Origin: Cacajao melanocephalus | Lineage: Eukaryota > Chordata > Mammalia > Primates > Pitheciidae | Assembly (NCBI GenBank): GCA_963573385.1 | Contig: CAUYLG010026915.1 | Span: 62,001-126,000 of the forward strand | Length of the DNA stretch: 64,000 bases | Direction of reading: 5' to 3' | Part shown: piece by piece, positions 12,892-28,047 of the stretch | Position numbering within the stretch: position 1 is the stretch's first letter | Layout: each line of letters opens with the position of its first letter | Program-made: the position numbers and the translations under genes | The notes under the pieces: generated by a model | The model's database searches: none | What the model was told of the DNA's origin: nothing | Seen by the model: the letters and a program-made list of their open reading frames with translations, nothing else

Positions 12892-13551
12892 TGAAAAAGC
12901 AAGTTTACCGATAACACAGGTCTTCCAAAAATGGAAGAAGTGATTCCTGGAAGCAGTTGTAGTAGATGTTCAAAGGGTTTGACATCCAGAAGGGAGGGCT
13001 TTCAGCTTGGCCTATAAACCCGAGTTCAAATTCTTGGTAAAAGGCTGGGTCCAAATACTAGACTTCCATGGAAACGTTAGAGAAGTGGCTGATCCACAGG
13101 ATAAACAAGGAATAGCTGAGAGATGGCTCATTATTCAGTATGTTACCAACTGGGTAACCTGAAAGTTTTAGAAAGTAGAGAATTCAGCTGCCTTGAGACA
13201 TACAGGGTTATGAATTATTGACCCAGATTGAGACATAAAGGATTGTAGATTCATGACCATTTGGGAAGTGGTTCGTTGGTTAGTCTACTGGATATATGTC
13301 AAAGGCAGCAAGAATTCTTTATGTAGTTTAATATTCTTCAACTTCTAACATAAAACGATGGATACAATTTATTGTTTCTAAATATCTAAATGGGCAAACA
13401 GCTCCAAGGAGCTCATGTAGAAAGCAAGCTACTGGAACCAGCAACAAACAAAAGAAGTCTTGTTGGATTTAAACAGCAGACGTCACCTAGGAAAGGCATT
13501 TGAGGACCTCCGTAAGACTTACTTAAGACTGACTTATGCTGCTGAGTGTGT

Positions 13552-13790
13552 ACATTTTAAGAGTCCAGACTCTGAAGCCAGATTGCTGGCTTCAAGGGCC
13601 AAGCCCATCTCTCATGGACAAGAAAGAGCCTTGGGTAAGAGAATTAATCCCTCCGTGCCTCAGTTTCCTCCTTTAAAATGGAAATAATAGTAATACCCAT
13701 CTCACAACATTGCTGGGAGGACTAAGAGTTATGGTGCGATTAGTAGAGCCTGGCACATAATAAATGTTAGCTATTAGTAATGATATTATT
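13552..13790 (+). repeat. MIR-type SINE relic
   Basis: Plus-strand MIR with the landmarks CCTCAGTTTCCTCC, AAATGGAAATAATAGTAATA and GAGCCTGGCACATAATAAAT in order. Confidence 0.85.
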
Positions 13791-15236
13791 TACTAACAAC
13801 ATTATCAGTGGAGGGAAAACATGCCTTAGTACTTAAGGCTAGGTGTGTCCTGAGTAATTTTTTTTCCGATGTATTTAAAAGTAGGGCATAGTAGAATCCA
13901 ATGCAAGAGAATGGAGGTCCTGTTCTTGGAGCCTGACCCAAACTCCAGCCCAATCATACTAAGTCACCAGCCACTTCTACTCCACCCCGGTCCCAAGCCA
14001 GATCCGGATGGTCTCAGTGCTGTGGAGAAGAGGCGTATTCTTATTTGACAACTGTCTTTGGATAAGAAACCCTTTTAGTTTTATAGAGTTTTATAGAGCC
14101 ACCATACAGTGGATATGCTGGCTGTCGTATCACCTGCCCCCGGTCTGGTCAGCGACCACAGTTCTCCAACCTGGCAGAAAGACATCCATGGGAAGGCCAG
14201 CCTGCTGGGGAGGCTCCACCTGACATGATGCCTGCAGGGGAGGGGTGCTCTTTCCTCCTATTTCTCAGATGCCTTTGATACCTCATGGGGCAGATGGCAG
14301 ATAGGGATAGGCAGTTTGGGGTTAGGGAGTTAAGATCAGGTGTCTCATGAGGGCTGGTGGGATAAAAAGAAATGTCTTCAAGGAGGTCATGAACAAAACC
14401 ATGGTAATTTTTGTCAAGAAGCTCACAGGTCTGGCTGCGGATGCCTTAGCCTTAGGGCTGGGCAAGAATGTGTTTTGGATTCCAATAGCTCTTTCACCCT
14501 AAGGAGAGCTTCAATAATGCAAATGGCCCCCAGGGGGCAGCAGATTCCAGGTGGCCTCTCCTAGAATTTGGGCAAAAGGAGATGGCAGGCTGGGAAGAAA
14601 AGCTAGGCCTTAGCAGCTCAGTGTGCCACATAGGGGAAAAGGGTGGGAAGGGGAGGGGCTGAAAAGCAGGGGGCAGTGACTCTTCAGTGACAGGAGGGAC
14701 CTTTCAAAAAGAAAGGACATAAGGTATTGACATTTCAGGTACACACACATCCACATAGAAGGCTTGTTGTCATTACAGATTGATATTAAGACCAAAAATC
14801 TAGGGACCCTTCTTTGGGGGAACCGGGAAGACTAAAAGATGGGAGTAAGAGTTACAGTTTCTTAGACACTAGAGGCAGTCTCAGCTCAGACTTGGAGATT
14901 ATTCATTCAATAAATATTGCCTGGGTATCATCCAAGTTCCAGGCAGTATGTTACTGCTCGTTCTGCCAATTTCCTGGAAATCTGTGGGAAGAAAACCTTA
15001 GTTTCCTGATTCCATTTAGTTCCAGCTGCTGGGATTCTGGTGACAGGCTGATGAACTGATTTTCTCCATGACTCGGAGAAAGGACAGGTTTTATCTGTCC
15101 CAAAAGGAGATCAGGTAGATCCAACCATGTGGGGATGAGGGGAGGGGCCTGAACTGGGTGATTCCCTGAGTCCTTCCCAGTTCTAGAATCTAAATTTTTT
15201 TTTAGATTAAATCCATGTTTCCATGATCTTTTTCTT

Positions 15237-15526
15237 TGTTTTTTGAGACAGGATCTCGCTCTGTCCCCTAGGCTGGAGTGCAATGACGTAACCACAGCTC
15301 ACTGTAACCCTGAAGCCCTGGGCTCAAGCAATTCTCCCACCTCTGCCTCTTGAGTAGCTGAGACTATAGGCGTGCACTGCCACACCCAGCTGCTTTTTCT
15401 ATTTTCTGTAGAGATGGGGTCTCACTGTGTTGCCCAAGCTAGTCTTGAACTTCCTGGCTTCAAGTGATCCTCCCACCCTGTCTCCCAAAGTGCTGGGATC
15501 ACAGGCATGAGCCACGGTGCCTGGCC
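15237..15526 (-). mobile_element. Alu SINE
   Basis: Minus-orientation Alu from TTTTTTGAGACAGGATCTCG to CACGGTGCCTGGCC, both monomers present. Confidence 0.95.
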
Positions 15527-15861
15527 AGTTCTGGAATTCTTTACCAGGCAAATATCAGGCATAAAAGGATCACAGCACCTCCTTCCCCCTCTTCCCACAT
15601 CAGGACAGAGAGCAGTAAGGGGAACCATCTCAGAGAGAATGCCCTTTACCAGTCCTTTCTGGGACCCATCAATGAGGCCAGCGGTCACCACAAAATGTGC
15701 CTGGGTCTCTCAAAGGAAATAACTGTGGGTGCAAATACTCTCTTCAGTTGTTGAATATGACAGCAGGAATTCTGTCTCCTGACTCAGTATGCTGGAAAAT
15801 GTAAGTCCTGAGGCTCACGCCATGCAGCCCCGCCTCTCTTTCCCCTCTGCTCCTCACTTAC

Positions 15862-16024
15862 CTGGTTGTGGACAGTGGTCAGCTGGTTGTTAAAGGTCAT
15901 GGTCAGGTTGGTGGACGTGCTGGGGGCCACGTGCGTGATGAAGGGGGTTTTGCTCTGGTTCACCGTGTCATACATATTCATCCGACGTTTGCAGATCTCC
16001 ATGTTCTGGAAACATGATTTGACG
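15862..16024 (-). CDS. HIPK2: HIPK2 exon 7: linker C-terminal to the kinase domain
   Basis: This 163-nt exon supplies the last base of the split histidine codon and then 54 codons, about residues 541-594, from [10 protein letters not shown] to Q-L-T-T-V-H-N-Q. It follows the kinase domain and opens the Ser/Thr-rich non-catalytic region used for partner binding in HIPKs (family knowledge). The acceptor is GAACAG/CGTC and the donor CAG/GTAAGT, a perfect consensus. After C-K-R-R the sequence codes methionine (ATG) at about residue 555; my recollection of the human protein has valine there, which I could not verify. Confidence 0.95.
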
Positions 16025-17100
16025 CTGTTCACGCACAAGGCAGAGAAATATAGAGACATAAAGGGAAGGGAACAGGGTCATGGGATGAAGGGGAGAAAAC
16101 GGAGAAAGAAAAAGGAGAGAATGGTTAATTCAGTAAACAGGACAAACAGGGAAACTAAACTTTAGGTCTAAGTTTCTTGGATGGCTTGTGCAAAGTCTGT
16201 GCGTTTGCAACAGGCACGGTTATTTAGATGAATTTCCTCCAATGTCCTACTACCCTTTCTCCACGTAGGTTCTATACATCACAAGAGAACTGACTGCTCG
16301 CGCTGCATTCTCATATCACATCCACCTGCAGCGTCACCGCTCATTCTTAACTCTCAGCTGGTTTCTGGCCCATAAACCGATGTATAAGCTCTCTGAACGG
16401 GAACATGAAGTAGCAGCTTACACCCTGCCTCCACCTTTACCAAAGACAACGCTGGTGCGCACCTTGTTCAGCTACCCTGGGTCACCAGCACTGCCTAGGG
16501 GACGGCCAAGGAACTCTCCAACCCAGTATGGTGACCCTATTGCCACACTTTCTCCCACTGGAATTGTGCAGGTGGGTAATGGAAACAGTAATAATACTAA
16601 CAATTAATAGTAGTGGTTAGTATTTATTAGTGTCATAATAATAATACTCTGCAACTTCTCACTTGGTCCGGTGACATCCATAAGACGAAGACATGATTCT
16701 CATTCCTACTTTACGAGTAAGAAGCTTAGGGAGGTAGGGAGTTTCCCAACGATAGGTCATCACCGGCTACCCTCGTGTATACACCTATGTTCTCTTTTGC
16801 CAACTTCAGCCTTTATTTTTTTATCTAAGTCTTGTCCAGTTACATAAAATAGAAATGTTCTCCTTTTTCTTCCCCCATTGCATCTGTGTATCAAAACAGA
16901 ACTCCAACTACAAAAGTAAAGTATACACGTGGTGCTGAAACCAGCATTAGGGAAAAGGAAAGCCACAAGTGGGTTCAACCACTCAGATTCTTGAAAATCC
17001 ACAAAAAGTGTCCTTCAGAATTTATACAGTGCTTCTCATTCACTTCTAGTTAAACTTACTTTTCCTCAAATGCTAATATTTAAGATAACAAAACCCTTTT

Positions 17101-17402
17101 AGTTTGGGTGTGGTGGCTCACGCCTCAATCCCAGCTCTTTGGGAGGTCAAGGTGGGAGGAGCCGAAGGGTCCAAGACTCGCTTGGACAACATAGGGAGAC
17201 CTCGTTCTCTACAAAAAAAGTATATAAAAATTAGCTGGGTGTGGTGGTGCATGCCCGGGGTCCCAGCTACTTAGGAGGCTGAGGTTGGAGAATCACTTGA
17301 GCCTGTGAGGTTGAGGCTACAGTGAGCCATGAATATGCCACTGTATTCCAGTCTGGGTGACTGAGAGAGATCCTGTCTCAAAACAAAAAAAAAAAAAAAA
17401 AA
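17101..17402 (+). mobile_element. Alu SINE (old, J-like)
   Basis: Plus-orientation Alu with many substitutions, ending in an A-tail. Confidence 0.93.
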
Positions 17403-17462
17403 GAAAATTCCATTTAATTTTCAATCCAAAATGTCTATTTTAATTAGAAAAAAAATGTAATA

Positions 17463-17759
17463 GCCAGGCACAGTGGCTCACACCTGTAATTCCAGCACTT
17501 CGGGGAACTGAGGCAGGTGGATCACGAGGTCAGGAGTTCAAGACTAGCCTGGCCAAGATGGTAAAACCCCATCTCTACTAAAAATACAAAAAATCAGGCA
17601 GGCATGGTGGTGGGTGCCTGTAATTCCAGCTACTCAGGAGCCAGAGGCAGGAGAATTGCTTGAAACCACAAGGCAGAGGTTGTAGTGATCCGAGATTGCA
17701 CCACTGCATTCAAGCCTAGGCAACAGAGCAAGACTCCGTCTCAAAAAAAAAAAAAAAAA
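17463..17759 (+). mobile_element. Alu SINE
   Basis: Plus-orientation full-length Alu starting GCCAGGCACAGTGGCTCAC; A-tail of about 17 nt. Confidence 0.96.
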
Positions 17760-18204
17760 GTACTAATTGAATGTAAGTAAAAGTTTTCTACTGTTTTAGG
17801 ATTACAAACGTGTACTACTTCAGCATACTGTGGGGATGCTATCTTTGGGGCTCAGCAGGTGTCTGTGGGCTATCCCCAAACATCCTTTCTGTGAAAAATG
17901 CATTCCGAGTTTTAAACGACTGAGACATGACTTAGAGAGTCCTACTTCTTTCTAAGATTCTGACCACTTAAACTGGCCACGTCATGCACACAACATAAAC
18001 ATTTACTGACCGATGACGCTGGAGAGAAAAGAAAACATATTCTACGGTATCCAATAGCAAAAATACTCCTAATAACGCTGCTAATGCCAGTGTATTTTGA
18101 GCTCCTACTAAGTACCAAGTACACTCCAAGGCCTTGGGTGTGGAGGCTGTGGCATAAAACCAATGTGTTTTGTATTCTTTTCGGAATGGGTTTAAAGGAT
18201 TTGA

Positions 18205-18555
<351 letters not shown>

Positions 18556-19278
18556 CAGAATTTTCTAACTGAAATGTTTCAAGTTTTGGGTTTTAGGAAG
18601 GGGCAAGTACTTTCACTTTGAGTTTCTAAGAAGATTGGTTTAAAAAAAAATTGCACTGGAATCCTGGTATGGAGAAAGGAGTGGTGTCTCTTTCATCTAG
18701 TAATCCAGTAACGGTGGCTCAGCTCCCAGGGCAGGGGCGCTATAGCCACATGGGCCTGGAGATTTATCCTTGCCCTGGAGTTCTTCAAGGTCTTCCCAGC
18801 AAGTTCTAGAGAACTTTAGGGACCAGGCCTACTCTCAGGCAAGCCTAGGTGTGTTTAGAGACCCACATTTCCTTCTGAGGCTCATTTCTGAGTTCTAACT
18901 TGTCAGTGCCCACTTAGGTCCAGATAAAGTTCTGAATTGACTGCTGATGCTCACGGTCTTCATGTGACCAGGCCGTGAAACACCCTACTAATGCTTCCTT
19001 ACAGAACCCAGGGGTGGATGGACTCTGAGGTCATTAAAGCCCCAGACTGTATGGGGGTGACTGTCTGACTGTTTTGGTGCAGACAGCTAACAGGACCTCT
19101 GTACAGGGCACCCCCACCCTCAGTCTCCCATCTACAGCTGTTTCTCAGTCATCCCATTTTACGCCTGATATCAAGAGACTGATCCACTAAATTGCCAAGT
19201 TTACCCTTCTTCTTCTTGTGGTACAAATGTACAGCTCCGTGGCTGACCCCTATGGCACTCAGAAACAGGACAAATCCA

Positions 19279-19578
19279 GGCCAGGAGCAGTGACTCACAC
19301 CTGTAATCCCAGCACTTGGGTAGGCTGAGACGGGCAGATCACTTTAGGTCAGGATTTTGACCCGCCTGGCCAACATGGTGAAACCCTGTCTCTATTAAGA
19401 ATACAAAAATTAGCCGGGCATGGTGGCAGGCTCCTGTAATCCCAGCTACTTGGGAGGCTGAGGCAGGAGAACTGCTTGAACCTGGGAGGTGGAGGCTGCA
19501 GTGATGCAGTAAGCAGAGATTGTGTCGCTGCACACCAGCCTGTACAACAGAGCGACTCCATCTTAAAAAAAAAAAAAA
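19279..19578 (+). mobile_element. Alu SINE with target-site duplication
   Basis: Plus-orientation Alu. The flanks agaaacaggacaaatcca (19261-19278) and agaaataggacaaatcca (19583-19600) form an 18-bp duplication with one mismatch. Confidence 0.97.
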
Positions 19579-20069
19579 GGAAAGAAATAGGACAAATCCA
19601 ACAAGAGCAGGGAAGGGATGGATCCAGATTCCTTCTTTATACTGGAGTTTAGTTGTTTCAAACATGGTTTTACATTAAAGAGGCACTGTCTGGTTGTTGC
19701 AATGACGTTTGACTTGCTTCTCTGAGAGTAAGGCACAGAACTGAAACCCAGGCAGCGCTATCCGCGGTGGTGCCATCCACTCACTTCCTGCAGGCCGCAA
19801 AGGGGCAGGTCCAGCCTTGAGACTCAACCCCTCTGACTCGGGAGACAGCAGGGGCCGCCATGATCCACACACTTCTCACATCTCCCGGCTCTTCTCACAG
19901 GATTCTCTTTCCCTCCTGATCTTTATAGAATCTGTTGCTCTCTTGAGCACAATCCTTGTCCCTGCAGACGTCGGATGTGATTATTTATTCTTTCACATCC
20001 CAAGTACCTCAGGGTTGAGAGGCTGAGGCGAGAGACCCTCCATCAACTTCCCACCCACCAATGACTTCC

Positions 20070-20197
20070 TTTTTTTTTTTTTTTTTTTTTGACATGGAGT
20101 TTCCCTCTTGTTGTCTCAAGCTTCTGACCTCAGGTGATCCAGCTGGGTTGGCCTCCCAAAGTGCTAGGATTACAGGCGTGAGGCACCGCACCCGGCC
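20070..20197 (-). mobile_element. Internally deleted Alu with target-site duplication
   Basis: Only 128 bp: a T-tail and the first right-arm bases join directly to the left-arm sequence after GTCTCAAGC. The flanks atgacttcct (20061-20070 and 20198-20207) show that the element inserted as a unit. Confidence 0.9.
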
Positions 20198-20899
20198 ATG
20201 ACTTCCTATCCTTTTCCCCTCATTCACCGAGGCTGGATCTTCCTCTCCAAGCCATTCCCGGCCCAGGAAGGAAGGCTTTGGAAGTCACGGCTTTCTGCTT
20301 ACTTCTCATGTCCAGTGACCCTTGTCCTCCAACCAGTACAGTCGCTAATTCCCTGGACTGTCAAACCTGAAATGGTTCCACCTCCAGAAACGACAAGTTC
20401 AAGCATCCTATTTTTCCAGCCACCTTCTCCATCTGGCTCATTCCACTGTAACTATGATAACCCTTCTCTGTGTTGACCAGAACACGGTGTTCACTTGGAC
20501 CCCCTCCCATCTTCACTTCCTTTCCCTTTGGGCTAAGCCTCCAACAGCCATCATTCTGGATTCCAGTTATTCTCTGGCCAGCCTCATCAGCTTCCTTGTC
20601 AATCTGTCTTCTTTTCTTATCAGCCTGGCAAAAATTCCACCTGGACAAACCCAGTGATCTGTCTTCTCTATGCCTTCACCTGGGGAGATCTGTGACACTA
20701 TAAATGATTCATGTCCAACCTCAGGGCTCAATAATTATACCGTATTTCTCTGGTCAGTTTGCTCTGCCACCTTCTGCTCCAGCTTCCTAAATTTTCCATT
20801 CTTCTTAAACCTCCTTCCGTCTTGTTCTCAACAGGTAACCTCATTGCCTACTTCTGAAAAGACAGAAGCTGTCTGATGGGACTCCATCAATTTTTCTCC

Positions 20900-21745
20900 A
20901 CTAGACCAGCACATATGCTGCCATCCACACGCCCCTCCTCCATCCATCTTTCCAGTGACAGTGGCCCATCCCTGTGCTCTGAACCCCATCTTAAAAACAG
21001 CCCCCCTGACCCCTCCCCAGTCACGCCTCTATTTCTTCCCTTGCACAGCCTCACTTCATGAAAGGCTGCTCCTTCTTCACCTCTCACTGGGTCTTTCAAC
21101 CTGCTCAACTGGTTTTTGCTTTTACCACTCCACTGAATGGCTGTCGCTTAGCTACTGACAACTTTCAAGTTGGTAAACCCAACGGACATCTTTTTCCAGA
21201 CTCATCTGACTTGTGTGGCAGCAGATAGATCATTGCTCAACACAGATCTAACCAGCTATTCCCTTGCTTAAGCATCATTCAATGACTTCCCATTGCTTTT
21301 TGGATTAAGATTAAAAACCTTAACATGTAGGGCCTGCCCTGGCTGACTCGGTGCCTCCCTGCCTCACCTTCTGGGATGGCTGCATGGTCCTGCCCATGGG
21401 GGAAGAGTCCTGTCCACACAGGAAACGCCTTGCCTGCTCATGCCCATCCTCTTCCTCATCCTTCACAGGCCACTTCTTGAATCTTCCTGGTCTTGAGTCC
21501 CGTGAGTCTCCCCTGTGGTATGCTCTCATTGCACCCGCTACTTGTCCTGGTAACAGCCTGGTGATTTGGGCATCACTTGTTTCTTACCGTTCTCTCTCCT
21601 ACAGACTGCAGGCTCCAGTGGGTGGGGCTGTCTGCTCTGCTGCCCACTGCGCCCTTGCTCACAAGCTCTATTGGGCAGGGCCATCTCCTCTGCTCACCAC
21701 TGTAACCCCACACACAGCATGTAGAATAAATGAATGAACAAATCC
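20900..21745 (+). repeat. L2-clade LINE relic
   Basis: The plus strand resembles the L2 reverse-transcriptase 3' region and tail: CCCTTGCTTAAGCATCATTC, GACTTCCCATTGCTTTTTGG, AGGGCCTGCCCTGGCTGACT and a terminal AATAAATGAATGAAC. Frame broken. Confidence 0.5.
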
Positions 21746-21931
21746 AAACCCAAACTAGACTGGGTCCACTCTGGGATGGTTCTGGGAGCAACCTTTGGCC
21801 CTGAGACTGGTTTTGCTCTACAGAGACTGCCGTCTTGGGGACCTCTCTTCCTGCACACATACCCAGAGTCAGGTTCATCCAGCTTGGTGCTCTCCTCTTC
21901 TCTCCTTTTCACTATGAAGCCAACTGCAGGC

Positions 21932-22122
21932 CAGGGGTCCCGCCCAGCCACTGCCCACTTTCATAAATGTTTTAGAGAACGCAGCCTCACTCATCTGTTT
22001 ATGTACTGTACCTGTGGCGGCTTTCAGCTACAGTGACAGAGCTGAGTAGTTGTGCCCAGGACCTTATGGCTGCAAAATTTAAACTATTTAGTGTCTGGAC
22101 CTTTAAAGTTTGCCGACCCCTG
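21932..22122 (-). mobile_element. hAT (MER1/Charlie-type) DNA transposon relic
   Basis: It begins CAGGGGTC (21932-21939) and ends GACCCCTG (22115-22122), an 8-bp terminal inverted repeat. Internally it carries GTTTGCCGACCCCTG and GAGCTGAGTAGTTGTG, typical of this family. It ends 27 bp from the HIPK2 exon 6 donor. Confidence 0.65.
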
Positions 22123-22148
22123 GTAAGAAGCATCAAGCAGGACACCTA

Positions 22149-22355
<207 letters not shown>

Positions 22356-23385
22356 TTACCAAGGATGACCCCAGCGTGCCTCCCCTCTCCTGGCTCCCCT
22401 GATTTTGTGCCCTGCAACTTCCTCCTGATCACTGAAGCCCCCTTTCTCAGTTCCCAGGAACTCCGCCCCTATGGGAGGCACCAGACACATGTTGTCATTG
22501 CCCACGGAATGTGGCTTTTCTCTCTGCAGGAAAGGTGGAGGGGGGCCATGCCCCAGGACGGGGAGAGGGCCGCTGCTGGGACCTGCAAATATGTGTGAAT
22601 GACGGAACGCAAACTGCTCCTGCTTTAATCAGTTACGTTGAAATGCAGCTTTCATTGCCCCTCATGAAAAATAATCCCGAGATGAAAAGCATTCTGGAGA
22701 CTGGTTGCGTAACAATAGGAGTGTTAACACTACTGAACTGCATCCTTAAAAAAGGCTAAGATGATACATTTTATGCTATGTGTGTGTTTGCCACAATTTT
22801 TGAAAAAGAATGGCAGCCAAGCAGTAGAAATAAGATGCAAAAAAGTGTACGTATGTGTTTAACCTTGAGAGGGAAGGTTAAGGGCCTGAGTGCGCCCATC
22901 CTGCACCTAGTGTGTCATCCTTCTCACGGCTTCCCCAGTTAGGGCCAGAATTATTTTAGTCCTTGTGTTCAACAGAGTCGCCTCTGGCCAAGACAGGCAG
23001 GGTATCTGAACACAGAATTTTTCTTCCAGGAGTGAGTCTGTACAACGATAGCCTTTAAAAGGCTTGTTTTGTGGTGACTTCTGTATTTTCCAGGACATGG
23101 TCTGGAAACCAATTTCAGTTTTCTCAGACACTCTAAGCTACTAATCACCTGACAAGCATGCTTTACTGAGAATCATGATTTTTGGTGATACTCATCTACA
23201 GTAAGAAGGGTGCTAAGTGTTTATTGGTGTATAGCTTTGTTTCTCATTGCTTCAAAGACAAAACTCACTTTGGGTTGCCCTGGTTTCAGACTAGTTTTCA
23301 CACTAAAAATAGATGAAGTTCTAGAATTTTCTCTGGGGCACAAAGGCGAGAGCCTGTGGTCCCTGCCAGTGAGCTGAGACTGTGT

Positions 23386-23870
23386 AGCAGATTGAATTGT
23401 GTCCCCCTAAAAGATATATTAAAGTCCCAGTCCCCAGTAAGTGTGGATGTGGCCTTATTTGAAAATAGGGTGTTTGCAGATGTAATCAAATTGAGTTAAG
23501 ATGAGGTCATACTCGATTAGGGCACACCCAGGGACAAGGCAAGGGAGATGTGGGCACAGAGGCACAGAGGAGACACGGGATAAAAGCCATGTGAAGGAGG
23601 AAGCAGAGATTAGGGGGATGCAGCTACAAGTCAAAGAACGCTGAGGATTGCCGGAAGCTGGGAGGCAGACATGGATGCTCTTTCCCGCTTTCCCTACGGC
23701 CTTCAGAGTGAACATGGGCCTGCTGAAGCCCAACTTCCAATTTCTGGCCTCCAGAACTGTGGGGGAGGGAAAGCCTGCTCTCCTAAGCCATCCAGTTCAC
23801 AGTACCTTCTAACGGCTGCCCCAGGAAACATCTACATGCAATCATGGACATTAAACTCACGGGTACTAAT
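23386..23870 (+). mobile_element. MaLR-type LTR relic (MLT1-like)
   Basis: GATTGAATTGTGTCCCCC, GCAGATGTAATCAAATTGAG, CCATGTGAAGGAGGAAGCAG and TGGCCTCCAGAACTGTG are in the order expected of this LTR type. No internal genes. Confidence 0.65.
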
Positions 23871-23948
23871 GGGTGTGAATTCTTCTCATTATAACATCAA
23901 GAAGATTGGCCAGTACTACATTACAAGTGGGAACCAATAAACTGGAAC

Positions 23949-24231
23949 TTTTTTTTTGAGACAGAGTTTTGCTCTTGTTGCCCAGGCTGGAGTACAGTGG
24001 CATGATCTCGGCTCACTGCCTCCTGGATTCAAGTAATTCTGCTGCCTCAGTCTCCCAAATAGCTGGGATTACAGGTGCTTGCTACCATGCCCAGCTACCT
24101 TTTGTATTTTTAGTAAAGATGGGGTTTTGCCATGTTTGCCAGGCTGGTCTCGAACTCCTGACCTCAGGTGATCTACCTGCCTTGGCCTCCCATAGTGCTG
24201 GAATTACAGGCATGAGTCACTGCGCCCGGCC
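23949..24231 (-). mobile_element. Alu SINE with target-site duplication
   Basis: Minus-orientation Alu. Flanking AACTGGAAC occurs on both sides (just before 23949 and at 24232-24240). Confidence 0.96.
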
Positions 24232-24424
24232 AACTGGAACAATTTTTAAGCAGCTGGTATAAAGTTTTTAAAATGTTTCAGAAACCAAATGGTATTTCTA
24301 CTAAGGCTGGCTGTTAATTGTTTAAGGTCAAAGTCAACCACTGCAGTTGAATAATGTGGATTTCAACCCATTATCTTATACTACTATTGTAGAAGTCTTG
24401 GTGCCCTTGGTTTTAAAGGGCTTA

Positions 24425-24541
<117 letters not shown>

Positions 24542-24899
24542 TCAAGAGAGGCAAAAGCCGATTGGTAATGTGACTTATCTCCTTGTCACTGGGACTCAAG
24601 CCTTGGAGCTCCTGTGTCTCACAGAGGGCCTCTTTCCCATCTTTCAGAAGCAATTTTGATTCTTCAAGGACCTGCACACCTGCAATTCTTTTCTCTTTTC
24701 ATCCACAGCAGCCCATCCCACCTTCCTATGTACATGTCAGGGGCCAGCTCCAAGTCAGGTACGGAGCATTCTAGCACAAGCTGATCAAGGTCTGTCACAT
24801 CCTCGATCAGCCTACAGGCTTTCCTGAGTTTAAGGAATAAGGCAAGATTCCATTGTGGAAAAGTAGGGGCCTTTTCCAGCATTTTCCAATGTTATCTAA

Positions 24900-25130
24900 T
24901 AAACTCTTATGCACATAGCTCTTGCTGTGTGCCAGACATTGTTCTAAAGCATGTTCATCCATTTAATAGCTTTGACAACCACAGTTAGGTAGCACAATTA
25001 CATCCCCATTTTCCAGATGGGGAAACAGGAAGGGAAAGCTCAAGGCACTTGTCGTGGTCACATGGCCAATAGGTGGCAGCTGGCCCTAGAGTCTGTATCT
25101 GGGCTGACCCTCCACTGGTGGCTGAGGCAC
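24900..25130 (-). repeat. MIR-type SINE relic
   Basis: Complement of MIR: GTGTGCCAGACATTGTTCTA, CCCCATTTTCCAGATGGGGA and GGTCACATGGCCAATAGGTG in order. Confidence 0.8.
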
Positions 25131-25739
25131 AGACATACATTCCCCCATGGCTGGGGAAACTGCTGTTTCCAATTACTGTGGGTTTTTGGACTCAGCCGTG
25201 AGGTAATGCAGAGGTAATGAACCCTCAAAATCTCACTGAAGAACAGCACACCTGGAGCAGCTTAAGTCCTGGGAGCAGCTGGACGTGCGGGACCGACGCT
25301 CTCCAGTAAAACAGCAGCGAACTCCAGCTTCACCCTCCTCCTCCGGAGGACTCTCTTTACTGGACCTGACCTTGACACTCACCCTCACAGTTGCCAAATG
25401 CCGGGCCTCCCATCAATGGCCTAAGAGGGCTTGCTCACTCCCAAATCTCTTTTCTGAGTCTTTGGTGACCACTGGACACACATTATCTTTAAGCCATATT
25501 AGAATTTTTCCATTTAAAAAAAAAAAACCAGAAAAACAAAAAAACACCCACCAACCCACTGGAAAAAACAGAAATACCTAAAATGAAACATACTTAAGAC
25601 TTTATTAGTTTCTTTTTTTACCAGGAAAATATTTTAATTTCAATTGCTAGGCACAGATCAAAGTGAAAGCAAAATATATTTCTGTTAAAGCAAAGCTCCT
25701 ACCCTTGGAGTTGAAGGTTTATGGTGACCTGTGTGACCC

Positions 25740-26430
<691 letters not shown>

Positions 26431-26555
26431 TCATAACATGGGGACTCTCACAGGCAGCAACAGGCCGAGGGAAAGAGGGGCTTTTGAGCATTCAGATTCA
26501 GCCACACTGTGTATTAACAATAGCCCCCCCACACCCTCATTTGCTGACTGAATCA

Positions 26556-27223
<668 letters not shown>

Positions 27224-27621
27224 TCAGCAGGTTGGAAATGCAGGCAGCTGTTTCTATATGAACACTATCTTTCAAACCTGGGGTGCCATTACTGACCCCT
27301 CCTCGGAAGGGCCTGTGGCTCTTAGGAGAGGCACTGTGCTACAAAGATCCTTCCATTCTTTGGCTTGGTCCCCTCCATGAGTGGAGGACCCACCTGGAAG
27401 GCTGGCTGAGATGAAGGACAGGGCTGTCTTTAGAACACACCTACAGGGAACCACATCTACTGACTTCATTACTTCATACGCTAATCAAATGAGCTAACAA
27501 CCATTTTAGAGATATTCAGAAGTTATCTGTCGTAACTGACAGCCTGGGAAACCAATTTTAGAGAGTGCCTGGTTTTTACAAAGGAATTCTGAAATGCATG
27601 TCTTCTATTTTCTTCTGTTCA

Positions 27622-27783
27622 TCTAGAGATGGGAACTCACTATGTTGCCTAGGCTGGAGTGCACTAGCTACTCACAGGTACGGTCATAGCTCACTACAGC
27701 CTTGAACTCCGGAACTCAAACAATCCTTTTGCCTCAGCCTCCTGAGTAGCTGGGTCTACAGGAATACACAACCACATCCAACT
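27622..27783 (-). mobile_element. Partial Alu, old monomer
   Basis: Diverged minus-orientation Alu sequence with TATGTTGCCTAGGCTGGAGT and CCTCAGCCTCCTGAGTAGCT; no second monomer. Confidence 0.8.
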
Positions 27784-27866
27784 CGAGGCATTCTATTTTC
27801 AGGAATATGTAAAACAAGTTGCCCTCCTCCCAAAATAATGTCCAATATCTGTTCATGCCAATTATC

Positions 27867-28047
<181 letters not shown>

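Larger units (their letters stand above)
9991..15861 (-). other. HIPK2: HIPK2 intron 7
   Basis: This 5871-bp intron contains a minus-orientation Alu at 15237-15526, a MIR relic (13552-13790), a partial Alu (12767-12891) and L2-like 3' sequence (about 11860-12400). The intervals 10000-11850, 12900-13540 and 13800-15230 hold no gene or repeat that I can name with confidence. Confidence 0.9.
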
